64,000 bases of DNA from an uncultured Ruminococcus sp. (lineage in GTDB: Bacteria > Bacillota > Clostridia > Oscillospirales > Ruminococcaceae): contig CAMKMD010000008.1 in the NCBI GenBank assembly GCA_946413815.1, positions 1-64,000 of the forward strand, given 5' to 3'. The notes beneath the pieces are model-generated. The model was given only the letters and a program-made list of their open reading frames with translations. It did no database searches and was not told where the DNA came from. Below, piece by piece: positions 43,226-52,400 of the stretch. The position numbers were made by a program, and so were the translations under genes. Positions within the stretch are counted from its first letter, which is position 1. Every line of letters begins with the position of its first letter.

Positions 43226-44392
43226 TCATTTATTTACATATATTATTTTTCCGAACTGGTTGTACCTTTTGTACCTTACCCTGCCCTCTATGACGTAATC
43301 ATCGCCGACAGAGGATATCTTCGTATCGTAGAGCGTATAGGCATCATCGGGATGACGTATTCCAAGGCCGGAAACAGGTGTCTTTGCAGTCCGTCCGCCG
43401 AATATCTTCGGGGCGATATAGGCCTTTACCCTGTTTACACATCCGGCTTGGAACATACTGTATGTAAGCTCGCCGCCGCCCTCCAGAAGGACACTGTCTA
43501 TCTCCTTGTTTGCAAGGTAACGCAGAAGAAAACCTATGTTTACGCCGCGGCGTTCTGAATCGGAGTGTGTCGAAAAGATCTCGCATCCCATCTCCCTGAG
43601 CTTCCATCTCTTTTCCACCTGATCCCTGTCCTTCCTCTTGTTGTAGCTGGTCGTGGCTATGATAGTCGGGATATCCTTCGCAGTCTGTACGATCTTGCTG
43701 TCGAAGGGGATCATGAGATTGGAGTCGCATATCACTCTTACCGGATTCCTTCCGCCCTCGATGCGGCAGGTCAGCATGGGGTCGTCTGCGAGGACAGTGC
43801 CTATGCCGACCATTATCGCCGAGTGCTTCAGCCTTTCGTACTGCACATCGAGCCTTGCCTCCTCGCCGGTTATCCACTTGGATTCGCCGGTAAAGCAGGC
43901 GGTCTTGCCGTCAAGTGTCATGGCGTATTTGGCCGTAACAAAGGGCCACTTTTCAGTTATCCAGTAGAAAAAGATGTCGTTGATGCTGTCGCATTCCTCT
44001 CTGAGCACGCCTTCAACAACCTCGATGCCGTGTTCACGCAGTATCTTTATGCCCTTGCCTGCCACCAGTATGTTCGGATCACCGGAGCCTACGAATACAC
44101 GCTTTATGCCGTGTTCTATTATGGCATCCGTGCAGGGCGGCTGCTTGCCGTGATGACAGCAGGGCTCGAGTGTGACGTACATATCCGCCCCACGACAGTC
44201 GATGCCCCTTGCATCGCAGTCTGCAAAGGCGTTCCTTTCAGCGTGAAGATCGCCGTATTTCCTATGCCAGCCCCTTCCGATGATCTCACCGTCCTTTACT
44301 ATAACGGCACCAACCAGCGGATTCGGGTTCACGAAGCCAGTACCGCGCTTTGCGAGCTCGAGAGCCTCGGCCATATATCCTTCATGAGTCAT
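43226..44392 (-). CDS. ribD: Bifunctional pyrimidine deaminase / reductase
   Basis: A 388-residue enzyme for steps two and three of riboflavin synthesis. I start at ATG 44392 (MTHEGYMAEALELAKRG), which has AGGAGG eight or nine bases before it; a longer frame would run back into the riboswitch. The deaminase domain (1-145) has zinc ligands in HAERNAFADC and EPCCHHGKQPPC. The reductase domain (about 150-370) has KYAMTLDGKTA, GIGTVLADDPMLTCR and LLEGGGELTYS. First gene of the operon after the FMN riboswitch and its terminator. Confidence 0.96.
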   Translation of the reverse strand: MTHEGYMAEALELAKRGTGFVNPNPLVGAVIVKDGEIIGRGWHRKYGDLHAERNAFADCDARGIDCRGADMYVTLEPCCHHGKQPPCTDAIIEHGIKRVFVGSGDPNILVAGKGIKILREHGIEVVEGVLREECDSINDIFFYWITEKWPFVTAKYAMTLDGKTACFTGESKWITGEEARLDVQYERLKHSAIMVGIGTVLADDPMLTCRIEGGRNPVRVICDSNLMIPFDSKIVQTAKDIPTIIATTSYNKRKDRDQVEKRWKLREMGCEIFSTHSDSERRGVNIGFLLRYLANKEIDSVLLEGGGELTYSMFQAGCVNRVKAYIAPKIFGGRTAKTPVSGLGIRHPDDAYTLYDTKISSVGDDYVIEGRVRYKRYNQFGKIIYVNK

Positions 44393-44410
44393 AAAAAGCC
44401 TCCTGAAAAC

Positions 44411-44433
44411 AAAAAATCCCCGGAACTCCGGGG
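44411..44433 (-). terminator. Attenuator terminator of the FMN riboswitch
   Basis: Minus strand CCCCGGA (44427-44433) and TCCGGGG (44418-44424) form a tight hairpin, followed by ATTTTTTGTTTT. It lies between the riboswitch aptamer and ribD, so FMN binding would favour termination here. Confidence 0.9.
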
Positions 44434-44461
44434 CTTTGACAATAAGCGTATTTAACGCAGC

Positions 44462-44747
44462 ATCTTCTTTCATCCGGACTATACCGTCGGCTCCGGAATC
44501 GCACCGGATCAGCCGCTTTTGCGGCTCGCAGGCTATAGGCAACACCACACAAAGACCGACTTTGGCTATGTACCGTTTCTGCTTGCATATTTTCCGCCAT
44601 CCTGCACAGAAATCCCTTGACGGGCGTTAGCTCGCTGTCGGGCTTTCTGTACAATCTCGCGAAAAATCTGACTGCGCATCTCCGGTACATTCTTTGTGCG
44701 GTATTACCTTTACTGCCGGTCAGGAATCTCACCCTGCCCTCGAAGAT
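44462..44747 (-). promoter_or_regulatory. FMN riboswitch (RFN element) with an enlarged arm
   Basis: The minus strand has the whole RFN core: ATCTTCGAGGGCAGGGTGA at the 5' end, TTCCTGACCGGCAGT, then AGCCTGCGAGCCGC, GCTGATCCGGTGCGATTCCGG, AGCCGACGGTATAGTCCGGA and TGAAAGAAGAT at the 3' end, so the P1 stem closes. Typical FMN aptamers are about 120-140 nt; this is 286 nt because one arm is replaced by a long nested stem (ACCGCACAAAG with CTTTGTGTGGT, then ATGTACCG with CGGTACAT, then an inner CAGAAA/TTTCTG). It senses FMN and controls the operon from ribD onward. Confidence 0.95.
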
Positions 44748-44753
44748 GTTAAT

Positions 44754-44782
44754 ATTATAACACATTATGACCGCTGTGTCAA
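44754..44782 (-). promoter_or_regulatory. Consensus promoter of the riboflavin operon
   Basis: Minus strand TTGACA (44777-44782), 17-bp spacer, TATAAT (44754-44759): a perfect match ending seven bases before the riboswitch. Confidence 0.9.
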
Positions 44783-44854
44783 TAGGAACATTACCCGCGG
44801 GTAACATAAATATGCACGGAAATAACTGTTTATTGCTATCATACTGTCCGGCAC

Positions 44855-44883
44855 TTGCAATTTCGTTTGAAGTATAGTATAAT
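44855..44883 (+). promoter_or_regulatory. Promoter of the lon-engB-lysA group
   Basis: TTGCAA (44855-44860), 17-bp spacer, TATAAT (44878-44883). Confidence 0.75.
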
Positions 44884-44966
44884 ATATGTGACCGTAGGGA
44901 AAGGACGGTCGAGGGATTAAGAATGATTCGCATCATAAGCGCAAAAAACAGAAATGTGGTGAGTTA

Positions 44967-47357
44967 ATGGAACAGACAATAAAGAGCGACAAGAGTACAG
45001 ATAACGGCAATGTTCTCTATACCGTGGCAATGAGAGGCCTCGTTGCCTTCCCGAAGATGGTCATGCACTTTGACGTGGCAAGGGATAAGTCCGTTGCGGC
45101 GGTTGAAAGAGCACTGAAGGACGGAGGAAGAGTTTTCCTCGTTGCCCAGCACGAGGCATATGTGGACAACCCGAAGGCTACAGACCTTTACAAGACGGGC
45201 GTTATAGCCGAGATCAAGCAGGTGCTCAAGCTTCCGGACAATGTAATGAAGGTTCTCGTTGAGGGTCTCTACAAGGCAAATCTTGTACGCCTTATCGACG
45301 AGGGAGATGTGCTGAAGGCTGAAGTCAAGAGGACTCCGGCTTATTCAAGAGCAAAATATGACGAGGTAGAGGTGGAGGCACTCATGCGCTCCGTAAAGGA
45401 CGTATTCGAGCGCTATGCTTCTTTCTTCCCGAAGATGCCGAAGGAACTCCTCATATCGGTAATGACAGAGGAGGATCCCATAAAGCTCTTTGAGAACGTG
45501 ACCTTCAACTGTAACCTCAACTACCGTGACAAGCAGACACTGCTCGAGGAATCGAATATCACGAACAAGCTCTCCGTACTCTTTGCCTGCCTCACTTCCG
45601 AGGTGGAGATACTGGAGCTGGAGAACCTTATCAATGAGCAGACAAAGAACAGCATAGACAAGGGGCAGAAGGAGTACTACCTCCGCGAACAGCTCCGTGT
45701 TATACAGGAACAGCTCGGTGAGGATGACGCTGATGAGGTCTTCTCCTACATCAACGACATCATGGAGCTGAAGACAGACGACAAGAGCAAGGAAAAGCTC
45801 ATGAAGGAGGCTGACAAGCTCAGCAAGCTGCCGCCCTCTTCACAGGAGGCCTTTGTTATCAAAAACTACCTTGATACCGTCCTCGATCTGCCCTGGGGCA
45901 AGTACTCCAAGGCCAAGATGACCATGGAGAAGGCTGAAGCTGTCCTCGAGAAGGATCACTACGGCCTGAAGAAGGTAAAGGAGCGCATCCTTGAATTCCT
46001 TGCCGTTCATATGCTCAACCCTGAGATAAAGGGACAGATAATCTGTCTTGCAGGCCCTCCCGGTATCGGCAAGACCTCCATCGCCAAGTCCGTTGCAAGG
46101 GCTATGGGCAGGAAATATGCCCGTGTATCCCTCGGCGGCGTCCGTGATGAGGCAGATATCAGAGGTCACAGAAAGACCTACGTGGGCGCAATGCCCGGCC
46201 GTATCATTACAGCCCTTCAGCAGGCCGGTACAGCCAACCCGCTCATACTCTTCGATGAGATAGACAAGCTCTGCAACGATATCAAGGGCGATCCTTCGTC
46301 TGCAATGCTCGAAGTCCTCGACAGCGAGCAGAACAATGCCTTCAGGGATCATTTCATCGAGATACCCTTTGATCTCAGCAAGGCTGTATTCATTACCACA
46401 GCCAATGATGTATCTGCAATACCCGGACCACTGCTCGACCGTATGGAGCTTATCGAGCTCCCGAGCTACACTGCAGAGGAGAAGTTCCACATAGCGAAGG
46501 AGCATCTCGTTCCCAAGCAGCTCAAGGAGCACGGTCTCAGGGCTTCACAGCTGAAGATAGATGATCAGGCTATACGTGATATCATCCAGTTCTATACAAG
46601 AGAAGCCGGCGTGCGTACACTTGAAAGGTATATCGCTTCACTCTGCCGCAAGGCTGCAAGGAAGATAGCCTCCGGCGAGACTAAGAAGGTTGCCGTAAAG
46701 GCGTCAAACCTTGCTGATTTCCTCGGCGTCCGCAGATATATATCCGACCTGTTCTCCCGCAAGGATCAGGTGGGTGTGGTCAACGGTCTTGCATGGACAT
46801 CTGTAGGCGGTACTATCATGCCTCTCGAAGTTATTATCCTCAAAGGCACAGGAAAGATCGAGGTCACCGGTCTTCTTGGCGAGGTAATGAAGGAGAGCGC
46901 ACAGATCGCAGTGAGCTACGTAAGGAGCGTCGCCGACAAGTACGGCATCAACCCGGATTTCTACAAAGAGAATGATATACATATACACGCACCAGAGGGC
47001 GCAGTCCCGAAGGACGGCCCTTCTGCCGGCGTTACTATAGTTACAGCGCTTGTTTCTGCGCTTTCCGGACGCAAGGTGCGTTCCGACGTAGCTATGACCG
47101 GTGAGATAACCCTCCACGGAAATGTACTCCCCATAGGAGGCCTGCGTGAGAAATCCATGGCTGCATTCAAGGCAGAGATCCCGACTGTACTGATCCCCCG
47201 CGACAATGAGGCGGATCTTGAAGAGGTCGATGATGCAGTAAAGGCAGCCATCAGCTTCCGCTCCATGGAAACTCTCGATCAGGTGCTCGATATAGCGCTT
47301 GTCCCCGAGGAAAAGCCTGCACCGGTTAAGACCTCACGCAGAAGGAAAAAGTCATAA
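44967..47357 (+). CDS. lon: ATP-dependent protease La (Lon)
   Basis: A 796-residue Lon, the usual length. N-terminal substrate-binding domain about 15-215, AAA+ module with Walker A GPPGIGKTSIAKSVARAMG and Walker B LILFDEIDKL, and a C-terminal Ser-Lys protease with Ser686 in KDGPSAGVTIVTAL and Lys729 in GLREKSMAAFKAE. It degrades misfolded and regulatory proteins in the cytosol. The basic tail (KTSRRRKKS) is common. Divergent from the rib operon. It is followed 17 bases later by engB, an arrangement seen in many Firmicutes. Confidence 0.97.
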   Translation: MEQTIKSDKSTDNGNVLYTVAMRGLVAFPKMVMHFDVARDKSVAAVERALKDGGRVFLVAQHEAYVDNPKATDLYKTGVIAEIKQVLKLPDNVMKVLVEGLYKANLVRLIDEGDVLKAEVKRTPAYSRAKYDEVEVEALMRSVKDVFERYASFFPKMPKELLISVMTEEDPIKLFENVTFNCNLNYRDKQTLLEESNITNKLSVLFACLTSEVEILELENLINEQTKNSIDKGQKEYYLREQLRVIQEQLGEDDADEVFSYINDIMELKTDDKSKEKLMKEADKLSKLPPSSQEAFVIKNYLDTVLDLPWGKYSKAKMTMEKAEAVLEKDHYGLKKVKERILEFLAVHMLNPEIKGQIICLAGPPGIGKTSIAKSVARAMGRKYARVSLGGVRDEADIRGHRKTYVGAMPGRIITALQQAGTANPLILFDEIDKLCNDIKGDPSSAMLEVLDSEQNNAFRDHFIEIPFDLSKAVFITTANDVSAIPGPLLDRMELIELPSYTAEEKFHIAKEHLVPKQLKEHGLRASQLKIDDQAIRDIIQFYTREAGVRTLERYIASLCRKAARKIASGETKKVAVKASNLADFLGVRRYISDLFSRKDQVGVVNGLAWTSVGGTIMPLEVIILKGTGKIEVTGLLGEVMKESAQIAVSYVRSVADKYGINPDFYKENDIHIHAPEGAVPKDGPSAGVTIVTALVSALSGRKVRSDVAMTGEITLHGNVLPIGGLREKSMAAFKAEIPTVLIPRDNEADLEEVDDAVKAAISFRSMETLDQVLDIALVPEEKPAPVKTSRRRKKS

Positions 47358-47374
47358 ACGAAAGGAGCGGCGTG

Positions 47375-47986
47375 ATGAAGCTGAACTACAACAAGGCAGA
47401 GTATGCCGCATCGTACGGAAAATTCTCACAGCTCCCTCCGCCGGAGCTTGCGGAGCTCGCATTTGCCGGACACTCAAACGTCGGCAAATCCACGCTTATA
47501 AACAAGCTGTTCAACCGCAAGAATCTTGCAAGAGTGAGTTCTGTGCCGGGAAAGACAGCAACCATAAACTTTTACAGGCTCGATGATATATTCTTTGTCG
47601 ATCTTCCGGGCTACGGCTATGCGAAGGTCGCCAAATCCGAAAAGGAGCGCTGGTCCGGGCTCATCGAGGGCTATCTCGGAGCCGACAGGGACCTGAGACT
47701 GGTATTCATGCTTGTTGATATGCGTCATGCACCGACTAAGGACGATCTGCAGATGATAAGCTACCTTATCGATACTGAGACTCCTTTCGTACTTGTGCTC
47801 ACAAAAGCGGACAAGCTGAAGAAGACGGAAAGGGAGAAGCGCATGGAGGCTTTCAGAACGGAGATACCGTACTTTGACGATATGCACGTAGTGCCCTTTT
47901 CATCCCAGACTGCCGAGGGCGTTGAGGAGCTCCGGCAGATAATTGAGGAGATCACCGACGACAATGGCGTCGCCGATGACGAATGA
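47375..47986 (+). CDS. engB: Ribosome-assembly GTPase EngB/YsxC
   Basis: A 203-residue GTPase; ATG 47375 has AAAGGAG seven bases upstream, and the preceding GTG is less well placed. G motifs: GHSNVGKSTLI (G1), KTATINFY (G2 region), DLPGYGYAK (G3), TKADKLKK (G4) and VPFSSQT (G5 region). EngB/YihA-family proteins act in late assembly of the large ribosomal subunit and are usually essential. The tail is short and acidic. Next to lon, as is common in clostridia and bacilli. Confidence 0.96.
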   Translation: MKLNYNKAEYAASYGKFSQLPPPELAELAFAGHSNVGKSTLINKLFNRKNLARVSSVPGKTATINFYRLDDIFFVDLPGYGYAKVAKSEKERWSGLIEGYLGADRDLRLVFMLVDMRHAPTKDDLQMISYLIDTETPFVLVLTKADKLKKTEREKRMEAFRTEIPYFDDMHVVPFSSQTAEGVEELRQIIEEITDDNGVADDE

Positions 47987-48007
47987 TACATGAAAGGAAT
48001 GATGAGA

Positions 48008-49312
48008 ATGTCACAGTTTATTTCCGAGAATCTTGGCGTCAACGGCCAGGGACATCTCACCATAGGGGGCGCTGATACCGTTGCTCTTGCAAAGGAATAT
48101 GGCACACCTCTTTACGTAATGGACGAGCAGAAGATAAGGGACACACTCCGCCGCTTCCACGAGAGCCTTGACAGGTTCTATCACGGAAGGAGCCTTGTAT
48201 GCTATGCCAGCAAGGCCTTCTCCTGCAAGGAGATGTGCCGCATCGTGGCAAGCGAGGGTGACGGACTTGACGTTGTTTCTGCCGGAGAGCTCTATACCGC
48301 CATAAAGGCAGGCTTCCCCATGGAGAAGGTGGGCTATCACGGCAACAACAAGACCACTGAGGAGCTGCGTATGGCAGTTGAGAATGGGGTAGGACATATC
48401 GTAGTCGATAATCTTCCCGAGCTACGCAGACTTGAAGCCGTTGCGGAGGAGCTCGATGCTGTACCCGATATCATGCTCCGCATCAAACCCGGTATCGATG
48501 CACATACCCACCAGTTTATCATGACGGGACAGATAGACAGCAAGTTCGGCTTTGCCCTGGAGACAGGCGAGGCTTTTGAGGCGGTAAAGGAAGCCGTATC
48601 CTGCGGCCGTGTAAAGCTTTCGGGCATACACTGCCACATCGGTTCACAGATATTCGGCATAGAGCCCTTTGAGGCTGCTGCCGGAGTAATGCTCGATTTC
48701 GCAGCAAAGGTAAAGAAGGAGCTGGGCTATGAGATACCCGGTCTCAACCTGGGCGGCGGCTTCGGCATCAAGTATCTCAGCAGTGACGATCCCGAGCCCT
48801 TCGAGAACTATATCGAGCGTGTTGCAAAGGTAGTAAAGGCAAAGTGTGAAGAGCACGGCCTTGCAGAGCCCTTCATCTATATCGAGCCCGGAAGAGCGGT
48901 CGCTGCACCTGCAGGTCTTACTCTGTACACAGTCGGCGCACGCAAGGAGATCCCAGGTATCCGTACATACGTATCAGTAGACGGCGGTATGGGCGATAAC
49001 CCGAGATACATCCTCTATCAGTCTGAATACGAGGCCGTATCCGCTGAGAGACCGCTTGAAGAGCGTACCGAGAAGGTGACTATAGCCGGACGGTGCTGCG
49101 AGAGCGGTGACCTCATCGGTGAGAATATGCCCATCCAGCACGTAGATTCCGGTGATATCATAGCTGTTCTCGCTACCGGTGCTTATAACTACTCCATGTC
49201 ATCAAACTACAACAGAGTAGGCAAGCCCGCAGTTGTTTTCGTTAACAACGGCGAGTCACGCATTGCTGTCAGGAGAGAGACTCTTGACGATGTAATAAGA
49301 AATGATGTCTGA
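48008..49312 (+). CDS. lysA: Diaminopimelate decarboxylase
   Basis: A 434-residue PLP enzyme of the alanine-racemase fold that makes lysine from meso-diaminopimelate. The PLP lysine is in CYASKAFSCKEM. Other motifs: HCHIGSQI, LNLGGGFGIKY, EPGRAVAAPAG and CCESGDLIGE with the substrate-contacting Cys and Glu. Several in-frame ATGs lie close together (47990, 47999, 48002, 48008); AAAGGA at 47993-47998 best fits 48008. It ends the group with a terminator. No other lysine gene is nearby. Confidence 0.95.
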   Translation: MSQFISENLGVNGQGHLTIGGADTVALAKEYGTPLYVMDEQKIRDTLRRFHESLDRFYHGRSLVCYASKAFSCKEMCRIVASEGDGLDVVSAGELYTAIKAGFPMEKVGYHGNNKTTEELRMAVENGVGHIVVDNLPELRRLEAVAEELDAVPDIMLRIKPGIDAHTHQFIMTGQIDSKFGFALETGEAFEAVKEAVSCGRVKLSGIHCHIGSQIFGIEPFEAAAGVMLDFAAKVKKELGYEIPGLNLGGGFGIKYLSSDDPEPFENYIERVAKVVKAKCEEHGLAEPFIYIEPGRAVAAPAGLTLYTVGARKEIPGIRTYVSVDGGMGDNPRYILYQSEYEAVSAERPLEERTEKVTIAGRCCESGDLIGENMPIQHVDSGDIIAVLATGAYNYSMSSNYNRVGKPAVVFVNNGESRIAVRRETLDDVIRNDV

Positions 49313-49323
49313 TATATGACAAT

Positions 49324-49360
49324 AATATCCTTCCCGTTTGCCGGGGAGGATATTTTGTTT
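49324..49360 (+). terminator. Rho-independent terminator after lysA
   Basis: AATATCCTTCCCG (49324-49336) pairs with CGGGGAGGATATT (49342-49354, one G-U), then TTGTTTTA. Confidence 0.88.
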
Positions 49361-49403
49361 TATGCTCCTAACCGTTAAAGTATATTACATAAGTGTAAAC
49401 ACT

Positions 49404-49421
49404 TTGTTTAATTCTTGACAA
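49404..49421 (+). promoter_or_regulatory. Candidate Rex operator over the aconitase promoter
   Basis: TTGTTTAATTCTTGACAA matches 12 of 14 defined positions of the clostridial Rex box (TTGTTAANNNNTTAACAA). Its right half is also the -35 box, so part of the match is explained by that. A 14-bp palindrome AAGTGTAAACACTT (49391-49404) abuts it. rex is in the same operon. Confidence 0.4.
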
Positions 49422-49443
49422 ACAAGAAGTAATGTAGTACAAT
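49415..49443 (+). promoter_or_regulatory. Promoter of the acn-icd-rex operon
   Basis: TTGACA (49415-49420), 17-bp spacer, TACAAT (49438-49443). Confidence 0.85.
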
Positions 49444-49475
49444 AAAATATATATGTATTGAAAGGAATGATCTCA

Positions 49476-51413
49476 ATGGGTTTAACACTAACAGAAAAGA
49501 TCCTCAGAGCACATCTCGTTGACGGAGAATACGTAAAGGGACAGGAGATCGGTATCCGTATCGATCAGACTCTCACCCAGGACGCTACAGGTACAATGGC
49601 ATACCTCGAGTTCGAGGCTATCGGAGTTCCCCGTGTAAAGACAGAGCGCTCTGTTGCCTATATCGACCACAACACTCTCCAGAGCGGCTTTGAGAATGCT
49701 GACGACCACCGTTTCATCGGCAGCGTTGCAAAGAAGCACGGCATTTACTTCTCACGTCCCGGCAACGGTATCTGCCATCAGGTACACCTTGAGCGCTTCG
49801 GCGTTCCCGGAAAGACACTTATCGGCTCAGACAGCCATACTCCCACAGGCGGCGGAATCGGCATGATCGCTATCGGTGCCGGCGGACTTGACGTAGCTGT
49901 TGCCATGGGCGGCGGTGCATACTACATAACCTGCCCGAAGGTAGTAAAGGTAAACCTTACAGGAAAGCTCCGTCCCTGGGTAGCTGCAAAGGATGTAATC
50001 CTTGAGGTCCTCAGAAGAATGTCCGTTAAGGGCGGCGTAGGCAAGGTAATCGAGTACACCGGCGAGGGCGTAAAGACTCTGTCAGTACCCGAGAGAGCTA
50101 CTATCACCAACATGGGTGCAGAGCTCGGTGCCACAACTTCCATCTTCCCCTCAGATGAGATCACAAAGCAGTTCCTTAAGGCACAGTGCCGTGAGGAGGT
50201 ATGGACACCTCTCGCAGCTGACGAGGATGCAGTTTACGACGAGCAGCTGGATATCAACCTCAGTGAGCTCGTTCCGCTTGCTGCATGTCCGCATTCTCCC
50301 GACAACGTAAAGAGCGTTGAGGAGATCGGAAAGCTGAAGATCGATCAGGTATGTATCGGTTCATGTACTAACTCTTCTCTGCTCGATATGCTCAAGGTAG
50401 CACATATCCTCAAGGGCAAGACAGTAAACCCCGATGTTTCTCTTGCTATCGCACCCGGTTCCAAGCAGGTCCTGAATATGCTTGCTCAGAACGGCGCACT
50501 TTCAATACTCATCGATGCCGGCGCAAGAATACTCGAGAGTGCCTGCGGTCCCTGCATAGGTATGGGACAGTCTCCTAACTCCAAGGGTATCTCACTCCGT
50601 ACCTTCAACAGAAACTTTGAAGGCCGCTCCGGTACAAAGGACGGACAGATCTACCTGGTATCACCTGAGATGGCAGCAGTATCCGCTATAACAGGATATC
50701 TGACCGATCCCAGAGAGCTTGGCGATATGCCTGAGTTCAAGCTCCCCGAGGAGTTCACCATCAACGACAATATGATCGTTCCTCCCGCAGCTGAGGCAGA
50801 TATGGACAGTGTTGAGATCCTCCGCGGACCCAACATCAAGCCCTATCCCGAGACCTCACCTCTCCTTGAGACCATCGATGCACCTGTATCACTCAAGGTC
50901 GGCGATAATATCACAACTGACCACATCATGCCCGCAGGTGCAAAGATCCTGCCCCTGCGTTCAAATATCCCGAAGATCTCACAGCACTGCTTTGCTGTAT
51001 GCGATGAGTCCTTCCCCGAGAGAGCAAAGTCCCTCGGCAAGAGCATCATCGTCGGCGGTTCAAACTACGGCCAGGGCTCATCCCGTGAGCACGCTGCACT
51101 TGCACCCCTCTATCTCGGCGTAAAGGCAGTTCTCGTAAAGTCATTCGCACGTATTCACAGAGCAAACCTTATCAACGCAGGCATCCTGCCGCTCACATTC
51201 GTGAACGAAGCAGACTACGATGCTATCAGCCAGGGCGACGATCTCGTTCTTGCTGACGTAAGAAAGGCAGTCGAGGCAGGTAAGTCTCAGCTCACAGTCC
51301 TCAACAAGACTACAGGTAAGGAGATCCCTGTACTCTGTGAGCTTTCCGGCAGAACAAAGGATATCATGCTTGCCGGCGGACTTCTTGACTACACACGCGA
51401 GTCCATGAAGTAA
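49476..51413 (+). CDS. acn: Aconitate hydratase
   Basis: A 645-residue aconitase of the short, LeuC-like clostridial type. It interconverts citrate and isocitrate with a [4Fe-4S] cluster. Cluster cysteines are visible in CIGSCTNSSLLDML and ACGPCIGMGQ. HTPTGGGIGMIAIGAGGLD and the swivel-domain motif VGGSNYGQGSSREHAAL are also present. ATG 49476 is nine bases after AAAGGA; the upstream TTG is less likely. It heads an operon with NADP-isocitrate dehydrogenase and rex. No citrate synthase is in the window. Confidence 0.95.
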   Translation: MGLTLTEKILRAHLVDGEYVKGQEIGIRIDQTLTQDATGTMAYLEFEAIGVPRVKTERSVAYIDHNTLQSGFENADDHRFIGSVAKKHGIYFSRPGNGICHQVHLERFGVPGKTLIGSDSHTPTGGGIGMIAIGAGGLDVAVAMGGGAYYITCPKVVKVNLTGKLRPWVAAKDVILEVLRRMSVKGGVGKVIEYTGEGVKTLSVPERATITNMGAELGATTSIFPSDEITKQFLKAQCREEVWTPLAADEDAVYDEQLDINLSELVPLAACPHSPDNVKSVEEIGKLKIDQVCIGSCTNSSLLDMLKVAHILKGKTVNPDVSLAIAPGSKQVLNMLAQNGALSILIDAGARILESACGPCIGMGQSPNSKGISLRTFNRNFEGRSGTKDGQIYLVSPEMAAVSAITGYLTDPRELGDMPEFKLPEEFTINDNMIVPPAAEADMDSVEILRGPNIKPYPETSPLLETIDAPVSLKVGDNITTDHIMPAGAKILPLRSNIPKISQHCFAVCDESFPERAKSLGKSIIVGGSNYGQGSSREHAALAPLYLGVKAVLVKSFARIHRANLINAGILPLTFVNEADYDAISQGDDLVLADVRKAVEAGKSQLTVLNKTTGKEIPVLCELSGRTKDIMLAGGLLDYTRESMK

Positions 51414-52198
51414 TGGCTGTCTCAGCCGGCACATTGCCTGCAGCAGGTCAGGTGAACAAAGGCTTTCTCAGTGCCTCGGCGCTGAAGATCATAGCCATCA
51501 TCGCAATGACCATTGACCATCTGGGATGGATGTTCGTCCCGACTGAATCAAAGGCAGGCTGGATCATGCACTTTATCGGAAGGCTGACCTTTCCGCTGAT
51601 GTGCTACTTCATTACCGAAGGTTATCATCATACCCGCGATCTCAGGAAGTATTTCCTGAGACTTGCGGCCTTCGCACTGCTTTCCCATTTCCCCTTCGTC
51701 TGGTTTGAAAAGGCGGCATCCGGGGGAGGGGATATCGGCAAGACCAGCGTTATCGCTTCGCTGCTGATGTCGCTGACGGCGGTGCATATACTTAACCTGG
51801 AGCGTATCTCCGTTGCCCTGAAACTGCCGCTTCTTCTGCTGCTTTCAGCACTCGGGGAATACTGCGACTGGGGCACATCCTGTGTATATATGGCCATAGT
51901 CTTCGAACTCGCAAGAAAGAGCGGAAGAAAGTATCAGGCAGGGGCTTATTTCCTCGCAGCTGCATACTATCTGATACCCTTTGCGAGACAGCTTTTGCAG
52001 AATTATACCTATTACAGGTTTTACAGTTACAAGCTTGGAGTCTTTATTCCCGTCCTGCTGATACTGTGCTACAGCGGAAAGCTGGGCGGAAGCAGCAGTC
52101 CGGCTGTGAAGAAGGTGTCCAAGTACGCATTCTACATCTACTATCCGCTCCACCTGCTTATAATAACATGGTTCGGAGCGCATTACGGAGGACAGTGA
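51413..52198 (+). CDS. TraX-family membrane protein
   Basis: A 261-residue polytopic protein with about seven or eight membrane helices. The family hallmark is ALKIIAIIAMTIDHLGWMF near the N-terminus with the acidic-His pair, then FIGRLTFPLMCYFITEGYHHT. It fits the TraX group, which includes the F-pilin acetylase; chromosomal clostridial members are common and of unknown function. The ATG overlaps the aconitase stop by one base (TAATG), so it is coupled although unrelated in sense. Could be an acyl-transferase-type membrane enzyme (inference from the family). Confidence 0.85.
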   Translation: MAVSAGTLPAAGQVNKGFLSASALKIIAIIAMTIDHLGWMFVPTESKAGWIMHFIGRLTFPLMCYFITEGYHHTRDLRKYFLRLAAFALLSHFPFVWFEKAASGGGDIGKTSVIASLLMSLTAVHILNLERISVALKLPLLLLLSALGEYCDWGTSCVYMAIVFELARKSGRKYQAGAYFLAAAYYLIPFARQLLQNYTYYRFYSYKLGVFIPVLLILCYSGKLGGSSSPAVKKVSKYAFYIYYPLHLLIITWFGAHYGGQ

Positions 52199-52199
52199 T

Positions 52200-52400
52200 A
52201 TGAATCCAGAGTCGGCTGCCGGGATGATGAAGACACTCATCATGTTTGTTGCGGTAATGCTTGCACTGTGGCTTCTGAATATGGCGAAGCACTGTAAGGC
52301 AGGCTGGACCGGCAGGCAGAAGATCATGGATATAACGGGAGTGGTGCTTATTGCAGTGCTCCTGATACTGCTCATCATACCACTGCTTAAGATAATATGA
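52200..52400 (+). CDS. Short membrane protein, unknown
   Basis: A 66-residue protein that I do not recognise: two membrane helices (MMKTLIMFVAVMLALWLLNM and IMDITGVVLIAVLLILLII) with a basic loop KHCKAGWTGRQK between them. It begins one base after the TraX stop with GGAGGA upstream, and its stop overlaps the next start (ATGA), so real translation is likely. No function can be named. Confidence 0.6.
   Translation: MNPESAAGMMKTLIMFVAVMLALWLLNMAKHCKAGWTGRQKIMDITGVVLIAVLLILLIIPLLKII

Noticed and set aside
43565-44455. 296-codon open frame on the plus strand
   Set aside because: It lies antisense to ribD and part of the riboswitch; no motif or SD.
44382-44936. 184-codon open frame on the minus strand
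   Set aside because: It covers the FMN riboswitch, its terminator and the promoter; it cannot be a protein gene alongside them.
45840-46532. 230-codon open frame on the minus strand
   Set aside because: It lies antisense to lon.
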